Source: Hymenobacter montanus
GTDB lineage: Bacteria > Bacteroidota > Bacteroidia > Cytophagales > Hymenobacteraceae
Direction: 5' to 3'
Assembly (NCBI RefSeq): GCF_014699115.1
Contig: NZ_JACXAD010000005.1
Location: 124,001-188,000 of the forward strand
DNA: 64,000 nt
Shown here: piece after piece, positions 52,785-61,449 of the stretch
Position numbering within the stretch: position 1 is the first letter of the stretch
How the letters are laid out: every line of letters starts with the position of its first letter
Position numbers and translations under genes: made by a program
Notes under the pieces: generated by a model
The model's database searches: none
The model's input: the letters and a program-made list of their open reading frames with translations, nothing else
What the model was told of the DNA's origin: nothing

Positions 52785-53050
52785 ATCCTATGCCCTCTTA
52801 GAAGCTGTTTAAGCTAATTTTTATCAGTTTCTTGGAACTGTATTGCTGCCTTCTGGCGCGTTTGAAGGTCCCTTGAAAGGGAATCTAAGAAGCTGTTTAA
52901 GTTATTTCTCCCTACCGCGCTTAGACCGCTTTTTCAGCCTAGCAGTGCGCTGAAACAACGATTTAGGTTGCCTTCAAACGCGCCAACAGGCGGCAAAGGC
53001 ATTGGCAAAACCTTGATTCGCAGCAAAAAATTAACTTAAACAGCCTCTTA
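52785..53050. mobile_element. MITE-like element, copy A with an inverted fragment
   Basis: Two nested parts: an inverted partial copy (52799-52884, starting TTAGAAGCTGTTTAAG) and a full copy (about 52885-53050, TIR AAGCTGTTTAAGTTA and TTAACTTAAACAGC). The outside edge has TTATCCTATGCCCTC (52785-52799), the same 15 bp as the inner end of the IS at 53051 but in reverse. The full copy is about 75% like copy B at 54475. It has no open frame; it is a non-autonomous element. Confidence 0.75.
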
Positions 53051-53925
53051 GAGGGCATAGGATAATTCAAGGGCTCTATTTAGGAGGAGGTCCTTTGGCC
53101 AATCGGCGTATCATCAGCTGGCAGAAACAAGCTTTTATACTGGCCTCACTACTCAGCGGGTTGGTTTCATAGTCGCGGCCGGCCACGCGGCGGTACTTGC
53201 TGAGCCAGCCGAAGGAGCGCTCCACCACCCAGCGCCGGGGCAACCCGACAAAGCCTTTCGTGCTAGGCGGCTTGCTCACCCCCGCCACGCGCAGGCCGAG
53301 CGCGGTAGCCGCTGTGGCCCCGAGTGGTCCTTGGTAGCGGGCATCGGCCCACAGCAACTGCAAGTCGGGTGCGCGCGCCTTGGCTTCGGCCAGTACCGGA
53401 GCGGCCCCGACCGGGTCCTGTACGCTGGCTGCCTGTACGTGTACGGCCAGCGGCAGACCGAGCGTGTCCACGGCGATATGGCGCTTACGCCCCGCTACTT
53501 GCTTGCCCGCATCGTCGCCGTGGCAGCCCCCCTTTTACTGCCCGTGTTTACTGCCCGTGCGCACGGACTGCGTGTCAATGGCGCCCGCTGTCGGGTCGGC
53601 CTCGCGGCTTAACTGCCGCACCTGTCGGCGCAGTCCATGCAGGAGCTCGTCCCACGTGCCGTCCTCGCGCCAGGCCTCGAACTGCTGGTAGACCGTACGC
53701 CAGGGCGGCAAATCGTGCGGCAACAGGTGCCAGGCGCTACCAGCCCGTAGTTGGTAAAAAATGGCGTTGAGCAGTTCGCGCTTGCTATGCAGCGGCGGCC
53801 GGCCGTAGCCGCTGGTGCGCACATAGGGTTCGACTAGCCCCCATTCCGTATCCGTTAAATCAGTGGCATATGCTCTCCGTGACATCCATCAAAACTACAT
53901 AGCGCTTTTATTTCCCTACTCCCTC
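53051..53925 (-). mobile_element. IS5-family (IS427-like) insertion sequence, 875 bp
   Basis: Terminal inverted repeats GAGGGCATAGG-ATAATTCA on the left and the complement of GAGGGAGTAGGGAAATAAAA on the right are imperfect. The triplet TTA lies immediately outside both ends (53048-53050 and 53926-53928) as a target duplication. Inside is a single transposase region on the minus strand. It has inserted precisely next to the end of a MITE-like repeat. TIR and target signs suggest recent transposition, but the transposase is interrupted. Confidence 0.85.
53076..53885 (-). pseudogene. IS5-family transposase interrupted by a 13-bp duplication
   Basis: N-terminal part (53885-53535): DLTDTEWGLVEPYVRTSGYG, ELLNAIFYQLRAGSAWHLLP, ending GAIDTQSVRTGSKHGQ and TAA. 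Same frame after the stop: GGCHGDDAGKQVAGRKRHIA, LLWADARYQGPLG (catalytic Asp block) and PRRWVVERSFGWLSKYRRV (catalytic Glu). A 13-bp block (CACGGGCAGTAAA) is tandemly repeated at the break, followed by AAAAGGGGGG-type slippery sequence. IS427 relatives use a programmed frameshift there, so one copy of the block would restore the usual two-frame layout. As it stands the transposase should be dead unless the stop is read through. Confidence 0.88.
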
Positions 53926-53928
53926 TTA

Positions 53929-54474
53929 GAACCAAGAAATTTGGTTGTTGATCCTAATGCTGAGGTTATTCATCCAAACGGGTGTGGCCGTCTTTAGGAA
54001 AGCAGATACTCCCTGGGCAACTTTGCCGCAAAGCTTGAGCTTAGCCAAGCCCTGACAGCCTTTTCTTTTCGAATTTTATATATATGACTAGTATGGTTTT
54101 GTTCTAATTCCGGCTGCTAAGCACAACCTCCACAGCCGAAGCTACCGCGGCTGCCCCGGGGTGCCGGCTGGGGAAGTGTTGGCCTAGCTGAATTTGCCGG
54201 TTACCGAGCCCCTCTGGTGGGGCAGGCCACGAACCTGAGTCCGGCGGCCCCAGCATCGACCAAGGATCTTACACCCGTGACGACCTGCTCGTTAACGCCA
54301 TGGCCACCACCCGGATAGGGAAATAACTTTCCGCGGCGAAAGACTATTCCTAATCAGAGGACCCATCCATCGGGGAGCGCGGTCATCTGCCGTCGGGTGA
54401 GGGGTGCTCCAACCAACATGGCGGCTGATCGCCACTTCATAGATCAGCAGGATACCTGCTCGTAAGGACAGGCT
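53929..54474. other. 546-bp gap, no gene recognised
   Basis: It lies between the IS and the second MITE-like copy. Short GC-rich frames have no family resemblance. It looks like old mobile-element debris. Confidence 0.4.
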
Positions 54475-54639
54475 TTAGAAGCTGTTTAAGTTATTTCTTC
54501 TTCCGGCGCTTAGCCCCCCTTTTCAGCCTAGCCGTGCGCTGAAACAACGATTCAGCTTGCCGTCAAACGCGCCAAAAGGTGGTAAATGCAGTTGTAAGAA
54601 TCTGAGTGGCAGCAAAACATTAACTTAAACAGCTTCTTA
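54475..54639. mobile_element. MITE-like element, copy B
   Basis: A 165-bp element with terminal inverted repeats TTTAGAAGCTGTTTAAG and CTTAAACAGCTTCTTAA (about 19 of 21 bp matching). The interior (TTTTTCAGCCTAGC, GTGCGCTGAAACAACGATT, TCAAACGCGCCAA) matches copy A. It has no open frame. It is a candidate non-autonomous element of a family whose autonomous partner is not in the window. Confidence 0.8.
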
Positions 54640-54883
54640 ACCACGGTTTACACGACCACCACGCCCCCAGGCCGCTCTGGCTCCATCCTACGGCCCCGGG
54701 CTGAGGCGCTCGACCTTATCATAAAAGGATTAGGACGCGCACTCCTTCACTATCGCATTGATAATCCTCTTAATGGACTGAGTAAACCAGTGCCTCAACC
54801 GGATAATTGATAATTCGCACTTACTCATCTCCTGCCGGTCTGCCCCCTGGCAGGTCCATCACTAGCCCAGGCCTCACTAACTA

Positions 54884-56236
54884 ATGAAAACACCTGCCTT
54901 CCCCCTTCGCCAAGGCTTATGCCCACTACCGGCGCTATTACTGCTCCTACTTGCCCATTGGCCGAGCGGGGCCCAACAACTACCTCGCCGGCCGACCCGC
55001 TCGGCCGGGGCTGTTCTACCAGGTTCCTCCGAGTCGCGGGCCTCGCCCGCACAAGCTGTCGCGGGCAACGCTCCGGCCAACATAACTACCCCCGAGTTCC
55101 GAAAAGATCCGCTATTTAGGAATCCCTCCTTTGACGTACTGACCTCACCCGTACTCTTCGGTAGCACCCCTTATTGGATTGCATGTCCTAACAACTATCA
55201 AGTATTGCCTAACATCACTGGAGCATCCAATGCCTATGGCAGCAACATCGCGCCCGCGGATGGAAACGCCTATGTCGGACTTGAAACTAGTGGTGGTATT
55301 GAGCATGGCTCCGCGCAAGAATTACTCATGCCGCTGAAAGCAGGCGTTACTTATACTTTTTTAATTGATGTTGCCTATGGCCTCGAGTATGTCAAAAATT
55401 CCCACCTTCCTAATGCTTGGCCTCAGGTTCCCATCACTTTAGAGATCAGGGATGGCTCGGGAAGGTGGTGCGTCTATCCCTCCCCTCCCTTGTGGCGTAA
55501 ACTCATTCCAATGGACCGTACCACCTGGCAAACCGATACGGTAACCATCACGCCCAAGGTCGATATCGCCCGCTTGGCATTTGTGGCGACTGGCTCTACT
55601 GGTTCTCCTAATTATACGCGGGGCGCGTTGCTACTCGACAACCTGCGGACGTTAACAGGCTTGGTGCTGCGGAAAGCCGACAGCACAGCCCAGCCAGCCG
55701 ACAAGCCCTTCCGCTTGCTCTGGCAACCCATCCTCACCACGGGCGACCTGGACAGCCTGGCTCAACCTCAGCCGCGCGGCATGGTGCGCACCTTCCAGGG
55801 CGGGCGGGTGCCCCTGCCCCCGGCACTACAGGTGACCGACGCCAAGGGTTTTTACTTCTACCAGGAAGCCACTCCCGCCGCGGGGCAGGACACCTTGTAC
55901 TACGGCCTATACGTGCGCAACAAAGCCCTGCCTAACGGGGCCAAGGACGATACGCTACGTCACCTCTACCAGTGCCGCCGAACCTTCGGCTCGCAGACCG
56001 GCCTGCTCACCGACTCGCTCGCCCCGCTGGCCTTCCGTGGCCCAGCGGCCCCCGCCGCCGGGGGGGCGAGCCGAGGACCCACGGCGCCCCAGCGGCGGCC
56101 GGCTCCCCTGGCTGAGCCGCGGCCTGGCCTGCGTACCCCGCGGCAGCGGGGGCGGCAACCCCTTAATTCCCTCCGCCAGCGGCTCCGTGGGTTAAGCCCC
56201 CAGAGCTTCCAGGGCTCGCTTGCCCGGCGCCACTAA
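54884..56236 (+). CDS. Secreted protein with a carbohydrate-binding-like jelly-roll domain, paralogue 1
   Basis: A 450-residue protein. Signal peptide: MKTPAFPLRQGLCPLPALLL to GAQ (cleavage near residue 31). The central part (about 70-255) has FRNPSFDVLTSPV, ADGNAYVGLETSGGIEHGSA, LMPLKAGVTYTFLIDVAY and ALLLDNLRTLTG. This is the NPSFE...YVGL...V-x-F-x-LD-N pattern of CBM-like beta sandwiches. The next 140 residues (FRLLWQPILTTGDLDSLAQP to TLYYGLYVRN) are shared with the following gene. The tail is a disordered Pro/Arg-rich stretch, not a T9SS sorting domain, so secretion beyond the periplasm is not predicted. The next paralogue starts 49 bp later. Function unknown. Confidence 0.78.
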   Translation: MKTPAFPLRQGLCPLPALLLLLLAHWPSGAQQLPRRPTRSAGAVLPGSSESRASPAQAVAGNAPANITTPEFRKDPLFRNPSFDVLTSPVLFGSTPYWIACPNNYQVLPNITGASNAYGSNIAPADGNAYVGLETSGGIEHGSAQELLMPLKAGVTYTFLIDVAYGLEYVKNSHLPNAWPQVPITLEIRDGSGRWCVYPSPPLWRKLIPMDRTTWQTDTVTITPKVDIARLAFVATGSTGSPNYTRGALLLDNLRTLTGLVLRKADSTAQPADKPFRLLWQPILTTGDLDSLAQPQPRGMVRTFQGGRVPLPPALQVTDAKGFYFYQEATPAAGQDTLYYGLYVRNKALPNGAKDDTLRHLYQCRRTFGSQTGLLTDSLAPLAFRGPAAPAAGGASRGPTAPQRRPAPLAEPRPGLRTPRQRGRQPLNSLRQRLRGLSPQSFQGSLARRH

Positions 56237-56285
56237 GAAGTGTTATGCGTGCCTCCGTTCTCCTTTTCTCTCCTTTCTACAGCCG

Positions 56286-57626
56286 ATGAAAATACGACCA
56301 CTACCCTTCGCTCGCGGCTCGCGGCTGCTGCTCTTATTGGCTTACTTTCCTAGCGGAGCCCAACAATTACCGCCTAAACCGGCCCGCCCAACGGGGGCTG
56401 CTGCCCTAACAAGTTCACCGGCGGCCAGGGTATCTCCCGTACGGACCCCTACCCGCAACGCCCAGGCCCGGACAACCACTCCAGAAATTCGAAAAGATTT
56501 AATATTCACTAATCCTTCCTTCGAGGGAGTCACTCCACCCGTAATGGGTAGGACTGGCCTCACCGACTGGAGCACGTGTGATTGGTATAATGCTGATTTA
56601 ATGCCTAACACCGCTAGACTACCTGGTGGTGGCTACAGTAACCCTAACTACGGTAGTCGTCTCGTGCCTGCGGATGGAGAGGCTTATTTAGGGATCTTGT
56701 CTGCTGGTGGTGCATCTTACACTGTTGGACAACAATTACGCGTGCCACTCAAAGCCGGCATAACTTATACCTTCTTAATCGATGTAGCCTATGCGCCCAA
56801 CTATGAGCCAGGTGATCCACGGATAAATGTACAATTTGACAATGTTCCCGTCTCTTTACGCCTTAATGGAGATCAATTTGGGTATTCAAAAGCGTGCGCT
56901 CGCACTCAACTATGGAGTAAACTCATTCCGATGTCTCGCACGAGCTGGCAAACCGATACCGTAACATTCACCCCCACAACCAACATCACCCACTTATCAT
57001 TTTGGGTTACTGGTTCTACCGGCTATTATACAAACAGCAATGTAGTTACACAGGGCACGCTGCTGATTGATAACCTGCGCACATTGACGGGCATCGTGCT
57101 CAAGAAAGCAGATGGTACAGCGCAGGCAGCGGGCAAGGCCTTCCGCCTGCTCTGGCAACCCATCCTCACCGTCGGCGACCTCGACAGCCTGGCCCCCCGG
57201 CCCCAGCTGCGCGGCACAGTGAGCACCTTCCGGGGTGGGCGCGTGCCGTTGCCCCCGGCCCTGCAGGTGACTGACGCCAAGGGCTTCTACTTCTTCCAGG
57301 AAGCGGCCCCTGCCGCCGGGCAGGACACCCTGTACTATGGCCTGTACATCCGCAATAAACCGCTGGCCAATGGGGCCAAAGACGATACCCTGCGTCACCT
57401 CTACCAGTGCCGCCGCACCTTCGGCTCCCAGGCCGGCCTGCTCGCCGATTCGCTCGCCCCGCTGGGCATTAGCAGCCCGCGCGCGGCCCGGGCTTACAGA
57501 GCAGCTCTGAAGCTTCCCGCGGCAGCCCCGGCTTCGGCGCCCCGCCGCCCGGACGGGCCGATTCCACAGAATTCCGGCCGCCCCCTGACTCCCCGGCCGC
57601 GCCCTCGCCTCCACGCCCGATGGTAG
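56286..57626 (+). CDS. Secreted protein with a carbohydrate-binding-like jelly-roll domain, paralogue 2
   Basis: A 446-residue protein clearly homologous to the previous gene. ATG 56286 gives the signal MKIRPLPFARGSRLLLLLAY to GAQ; the frame from 56220 overlaps the upstream gene and is rejected. It has IFTNPSFEGVTPPVMG, ADGEAYLGILSAGGASYTVG, LRVPLKAGITYTFLIDVAYA, LLIDNLRTLTGIVLKKADGT and FRLLWQPILTVGDLDSLAPR, then a Pro/Arg-rich tail. The AT-rich middle of both genes differs from their GC-rich ends, hinting at domain replacement. It lies 146 bp before the ADP-ribosyltransferase protein and is probably co-expressed. Confidence 0.78.
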   Translation: MKIRPLPFARGSRLLLLLAYFPSGAQQLPPKPARPTGAAALTSSPAARVSPVRTPTRNAQARTTTPEIRKDLIFTNPSFEGVTPPVMGRTGLTDWSTCDWYNADLMPNTARLPGGGYSNPNYGSRLVPADGEAYLGILSAGGASYTVGQQLRVPLKAGITYTFLIDVAYAPNYEPGDPRINVQFDNVPVSLRLNGDQFGYSKACARTQLWSKLIPMSRTSWQTDTVTFTPTTNITHLSFWVTGSTGYYTNSNVVTQGTLLIDNLRTLTGIVLKKADGTAQAAGKAFRLLWQPILTVGDLDSLAPRPQLRGTVSTFRGGRVPLPPALQVTDAKGFYFFQEAAPAAGQDTLYYGLYIRNKPLANGAKDDTLRHLYQCRRTFGSQAGLLADSLAPLGISSPRAARAYRAALKLPAAAPASAPRRPDGPIPQNSGRPLTPRPRPRLHARW

Positions 57627-57772
57627 CGGAGACCATCACCACCCTTCCTTCTTTCCCACCACCAGCGGCCAGAGCGCCCGCTCAACGCAGGGCACCCGCG
57701 GCTTGCGCCGACCGGGGCCGCGGTTAGGCCCGGTTCTGCTTTCCTCCATTTTCCTCCATTCTTCCTACCCCC

Positions 57773-60700
57773 ATGACGACAAGACGAGTACCTTTTGCCC
57801 ATGGCTGGCGGCTGCTATTAGCCGCGCTGCTACTGCTGGCCTACCTGCCCGGCTGGGCCCAACCCGTACCGATTCGCAGCCTGCGCGAGCTGCCGCTACC
57901 CAAAGAGCTGCGTTTAGCTTCACGCCCGGCCCCGCAGGCCGTGCTGGCCCCTTACGAACAGTTCACTGGCGGCTCGCTTACCGACTTCCAGGGCAACGGC
58001 CTGGCCTTTACCCCCAGCGGCAGTTGGCGCATCACCAACGGCCAGGCCACCACCGGGACCTACCAGCCCGACCAACTCGCCGAGCTCGTCAGTGAGCCCT
58101 TCCGCCTCGACACGGCCCTCCGCGACCACGCCAACGCCCTGATGGGCTTTGCGCTCTACTTCGACGAACGCTACGAGCTCGAGACCGGCCACGACTACGG
58201 CTCGGTGTACCTGCAATACCAGTTGCCCGACCAGAGCTGGAGCGCGTGGACTTTGCTGAGCCAGCGCACGGGCCTGAGTCCGCGTACGCGCATCACCTAC
58301 TTGAGCCTGCGTGACCCGGCCCTCTGGCACCGGCAGGTGCGGGTCAAGTTCAGCCTGCAAAGCGACTGTGCCACTCAGTTCGAGGGCTGGAGCCTCGACA
58401 ACGTCACCCTGCGCCAGATCGTGACTACCCCCGAGATCCGCACCGCCCTGGTACCCCTGCCCGTGGCCCCCCCGATGGCCCCGCCGATGGTGCCCTTCGT
58501 GCCTTACCGCCCCGGGGGGCTGAACCTGCGCACGCCCATCAATGGGCTTCAACGCCTGTTCGTGCCCGCTTTGGACCGGCTGCTGGAAAACCCCTGCCGG
58601 CTGGACGTGACGTATGTGATTAATGGGTCCCACATCCTCTACAACTCGATCGTGCAGGACTTGCCCCAACTGGTCAACAACAACCTCGACGAGCTGGCCC
58701 AGTTGCTGCAAGAAGCCCGGCAGACCTCCTGCAAGCGCGTGCGGGTGCTCGTGGCTGGCGGTCAGCAAAGCAACCAATCCACCGGCGAGCCCTACAACTA
58801 CTACCTGGTTGGGGCCGGCCAGGCGGGCTCGAATCAGCACGCCAATCTGCAGCAAACCGATCTGGCTGACCTCAAGCAAAAGGTCTTGGCCAAGCTGGCT
58901 ACCAAAAACGAGCAAAACACGATCCCGCCCCAAAACGGGGCCTTCATCCTACGCGGGTACCTGGACACCTACTTCGCGGCCGCGCCTGAGCCGGGGGTCA
59001 AGCGCGTGGTGGTAATAGTTAACAACTCCGACGAGTTCGAGAACTTCGACTTCACCCACGGTCCCCGCGTGACGGCCCAGCAGTTGCGGGCCCAATTGCA
59101 GGCCAAGGGCGTGACGCTGATCGTCAACACTCCGCCCCAGCTGGCGAATCGGTTCGGTCCGGGCGTGCTCCAGCAGGCGGCGGCGCAGAACTACCAGGAT
59201 CGCGATCCAAAATACATGCTCCTGGACCTGGCCGCCGCCGGCGCCTGCACCCCCCAGGATGAGACTTGCCAGGACCCGGGGCTCGTTATCAAACTTTTTG
59301 GCACGACGACCCCGCAGGATGACAACCTGAACGTTGGGGGCATCCTGCCCGGGGTGGTGCAGGTGCGCAACCCGCGTGGCGAGCTTGAGCTCAGCAGCCC
59401 CGACAACAACCTCTTGCTGAGCACCAAGATTCTGGATAACGGCGAGCTGGACAACCCGCAAGCCACGCTGCGCGTGCCGCTTACTGCGACTGATACGCTT
59501 ACCCGCTTCTATGTGACGCCGGCCAAAGAGAGCTACACGTTCGACCCGCAGCACAACTACAAGGCCGACTTGGTGGCCAAGGTCTACGAAAGCGCCCGCG
59601 CGGCCCAGCGCCCGGCCGCCACAATGCGCCCCTCGGCCGCGACCACAACCTCCACGACCACGCCCACCAACGTGAATACACCCTCGGGGGGCAACGTTGT
59701 GGCGTCGGGCACCCAAGCCGTCGCCATCACCGATGAGCTCGTGTTATATCGCGGCGTCAACGCCCTCTCCAGCCTGTACGCCGAAGCCCAGCAAGGCCGC
59801 GTCACGGCCAGCGGCTGGGGGCGGGAAGGCGCCCACGCCAGCCCGCTCCGCCACCATATCACGGGCACCAACTTCAGTATCTTTACGTCCTGGTCACTGG
59901 CGTACCCCGTCGCGGCCAAGTTTGCCATCAAGCCCTTCTTTGTGCCAGTGGGCCAACCAACTAAGGAGGAGGGAGCCATCCTGCAGCTCCGAATAGACCC
60001 AGCCCAGACGGTCAAATCGCCCAACATCGTCATCAACGAACAGGAGGTGCTTGTCATTGGCCCCATCGAGACCAAGAACATCGAATTAGTCAAGCGCACG
60101 GATTATTTCAACGACCCGACCAACTATAGCTTAGACAATGACGGCAAGCGAAAGGCCATGGCCCGGCTGCGGAGCATTTTTCACGGGAACCAATGGCCGG
60201 GTATGCCCGCCGTCGCCGCTCAGCCCTGCTGGTTCGTGGGCGAACGGTGGGGCGACCTGCTGCGCAACCAAGGCGGCATCGAAGTCTACCTGGTCACGGG
60301 CGGGGTCGAGACGCCACTGCTGAACGGGGGAGTCAACAACTGGTCGACTGACGCGACGGGTCTGCTCTCCCTCAACCTGGGCCGGCCCTTAACAGTCGCC
60401 GAGCGGGTGAAAATACGCGCCACCTACCAGAACCACCGCTTCGAGGGCACAAGCACGGCCCGGCACCCCGTCATCTACCTCAACAACAACCCCAGCAACC
60501 TGGTCATCCAACACAACTCGCCGAACTCCCCCCTGGTGGAGAACCACCCGATACCGAATGGGATAAACCGGACCTTTGAGCTTGGCGCGCGGGTTGAACA
60601 GAGTGAGGTGGATGTGAACGGCAACCGCTTCTCCATCGATCCGCTTGGTCCCGACCCCGTCGAGGCCGAGTTGGAGCGGGTCGAATTCCTGCTCGATGGC

Positions 60701-61201
60701 ACCCCCATCCCGCTGTGGACCGGCATTGCTCCCGAACGGCAGAACGACCCGCTCAACTTGGGCTTTTACACCAAGTGGACGCCGACGGAAAACCGGACGT
60801 ACGTGTTCAAGCCACGGGCATACTTAAAGGATGGCACGATGATCGAGGACCACAAGCCGCTCAACATCCATGTCGGCGCGCCGCTCAGCCCGCGCAGCAG
60901 CGCGCCACTCAGTGCCGCCGCTGGACAGATCCGCTCAGATAACTCCGTGGCGGTTTACCCCAACCCCTTTCAGGAGACGTTTACCCTTGCGTATGACCTG
61001 CCGCAGGCCGACGAGGTGAGCGTATTGCTGCAACCCCTGACGGGTGGCCGGGCCCAGCCGCTGTTAACGGACAAAAAGCAGCCCGCGGGCCGACAGCAGT
61101 TCACCGTACGCAGCGGAGGCGTGGCCGCGGGCCTGTACCTGCTCATCGTGCGCGGCAAGCACGGCTATGAGCAACGCCAAAAGCTTATCAAGCTACCGTA
61201 A
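57773..61201 (+). CDS. T9SS protein with VWA-like and R-S-E ADP-ribosyltransferase domains
   Basis: A 1142-residue protein. Signal peptide: MTTRRVPFAHGWRLLLAALL to AQ. A beta sandwich at about 55-215 has the immune-inhibitor/MAM-like end CATQFEGWSLDNVTL. A VWA-like region at 280-500 starts CRLDVTYVINGSHILYNSIV, where the metal-site DxSxS is NGSHI; VRVLVAGG and RVVVIVNNSDEFENFDF follow. The ADP-ribosyltransferase domain (about 650-790) has LYRGV (Arg), GTNFSIFTSWSLAYPVAAKF (Ser-Thr-Ser-like, near 704) and NEQEVLVIGPIE (E-x-E, near 755), the R-S-E pattern of arginine-targeting toxins. Two Ig-like regions and a T9SS sorting domain end it (VAVYPNPFQETFTLAYDLP, VAAGLYLLIVRG, QKLIKLP). It is a probable secreted toxin or modifying enzyme; no immunity gene is adjacent. 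Confidence 0.85.
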   Translation: MTTRRVPFAHGWRLLLAALLLLAYLPGWAQPVPIRSLRELPLPKELRLASRPAPQAVLAPYEQFTGGSLTDFQGNGLAFTPSGSWRITNGQATTGTYQPDQLAELVSEPFRLDTALRDHANALMGFALYFDERYELETGHDYGSVYLQYQLPDQSWSAWTLLSQRTGLSPRTRITYLSLRDPALWHRQVRVKFSLQSDCATQFEGWSLDNVTLRQIVTTPEIRTALVPLPVAPPMAPPMVPFVPYRPGGLNLRTPINGLQRLFVPALDRLLENPCRLDVTYVINGSHILYNSIVQDLPQLVNNNLDELAQLLQEARQTSCKRVRVLVAGGQQSNQSTGEPYNYYLVGAGQAGSNQHANLQQTDLADLKQKVLAKLATKNEQNTIPPQNGAFILRGYLDTYFAAAPEPGVKRVVVIVNNSDEFENFDFTHGPRVTAQQLRAQLQAKGVTLIVNTPPQLANRFGPGVLQQAAAQNYQDRDPKYMLLDLAAAGACTPQDETCQDPGLVIKLFGTTTPQDDNLNVGGILPGVVQVRNPRGELELSSPDNNLLLSTKILDNGELDNPQATLRVPLTATDTLTRFYVTPAKESYTFDPQHNYKADLVAKVYESARAAQRPAATMRPSAATTTSTTTPTNVNTPSGGNVVASGTQAVAITDELVLYRGVNALSSLYAEAQQGRVTASGWGREGAHASPLRHHITGTNFSIFTSWSLAYPVAAKFAIKPFFVPVGQPTKEEGAILQLRIDPAQTVKSPNIVINEQEVLVIGPIETKNIELVKRTDYFNDPTNYSLDNDGKRKAMARLRSIFHGNQWPGMPAVAAQPCWFVGERWGDLLRNQGGIEVYLVTGGVETPLLNGGVNNWSTDATGLLSLNLGRPLTVAERVKIRATYQNHRFEGTSTARHPVIYLNNNPSNLVIQHNSPNSPLVENHPIPNGINRTFELGARVEQSEVDVNGNRFSIDPLGPDPVEAELERVEFLLDGTPIPLWTGIAPERQNDPLNLGFYTKWTPTENRTYVFKPRAYLKDGTMIEDHKPLNIHVGAPLSPRSSAPLSAAAGQIRSDNSVAVYPNPFQETFTLAYDLPQADEVSVLLQPLTGGRAQPLLTDKKQPAGRQQFTVRSGGVAAGLYLLIVRGKHGYEQRQKLIKLP

Positions 61202-61256
61202 CGAGGTACCTCTGGCAGCCGGCGGTTCAACCCGGACCTTCCCCGGTATTGGAAAA

Positions 61257-61331
61257 AATAGGTAGGCTTCGGTTCAGACGGACGTAGCGCGGAATCTCCG
61301 CCTATGCCCATCTGAACCGAAGCCTACTTAT
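61257..61331 (+). terminator. Long hairpin after the ADP-ribosyltransferase gene
   Basis: AATAGGTAGGCTTCGGTTCAGA (first arm, 61257 onward) and the complement ending at 61331 form about 21 bp with one mismatch around a 33-base loop; A-runs precede it. It lies between convergent genes (purM is on the other strand). Confidence 0.7.
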
Positions 61332-61449
61332 TTGGTCGGCTCGGCCCCGCGTGCCTGCTCTCGTCTTTAGGCTAGTCGGTCGTCCCAAAACGGAGAGGCT
61401 CATCCGGGCCACAAATCCGGCAGTACTTGAGCTGCCGCGGAAATGAGTC

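Noticed and set aside
54640-54883. A short protein-like reading (TVYTTTTPPGRSGSILRPRA) before the secreted paralogues
   Set aside because: It has no start codon and no recognised family, and follows a MITE end; not enough to call a gene.
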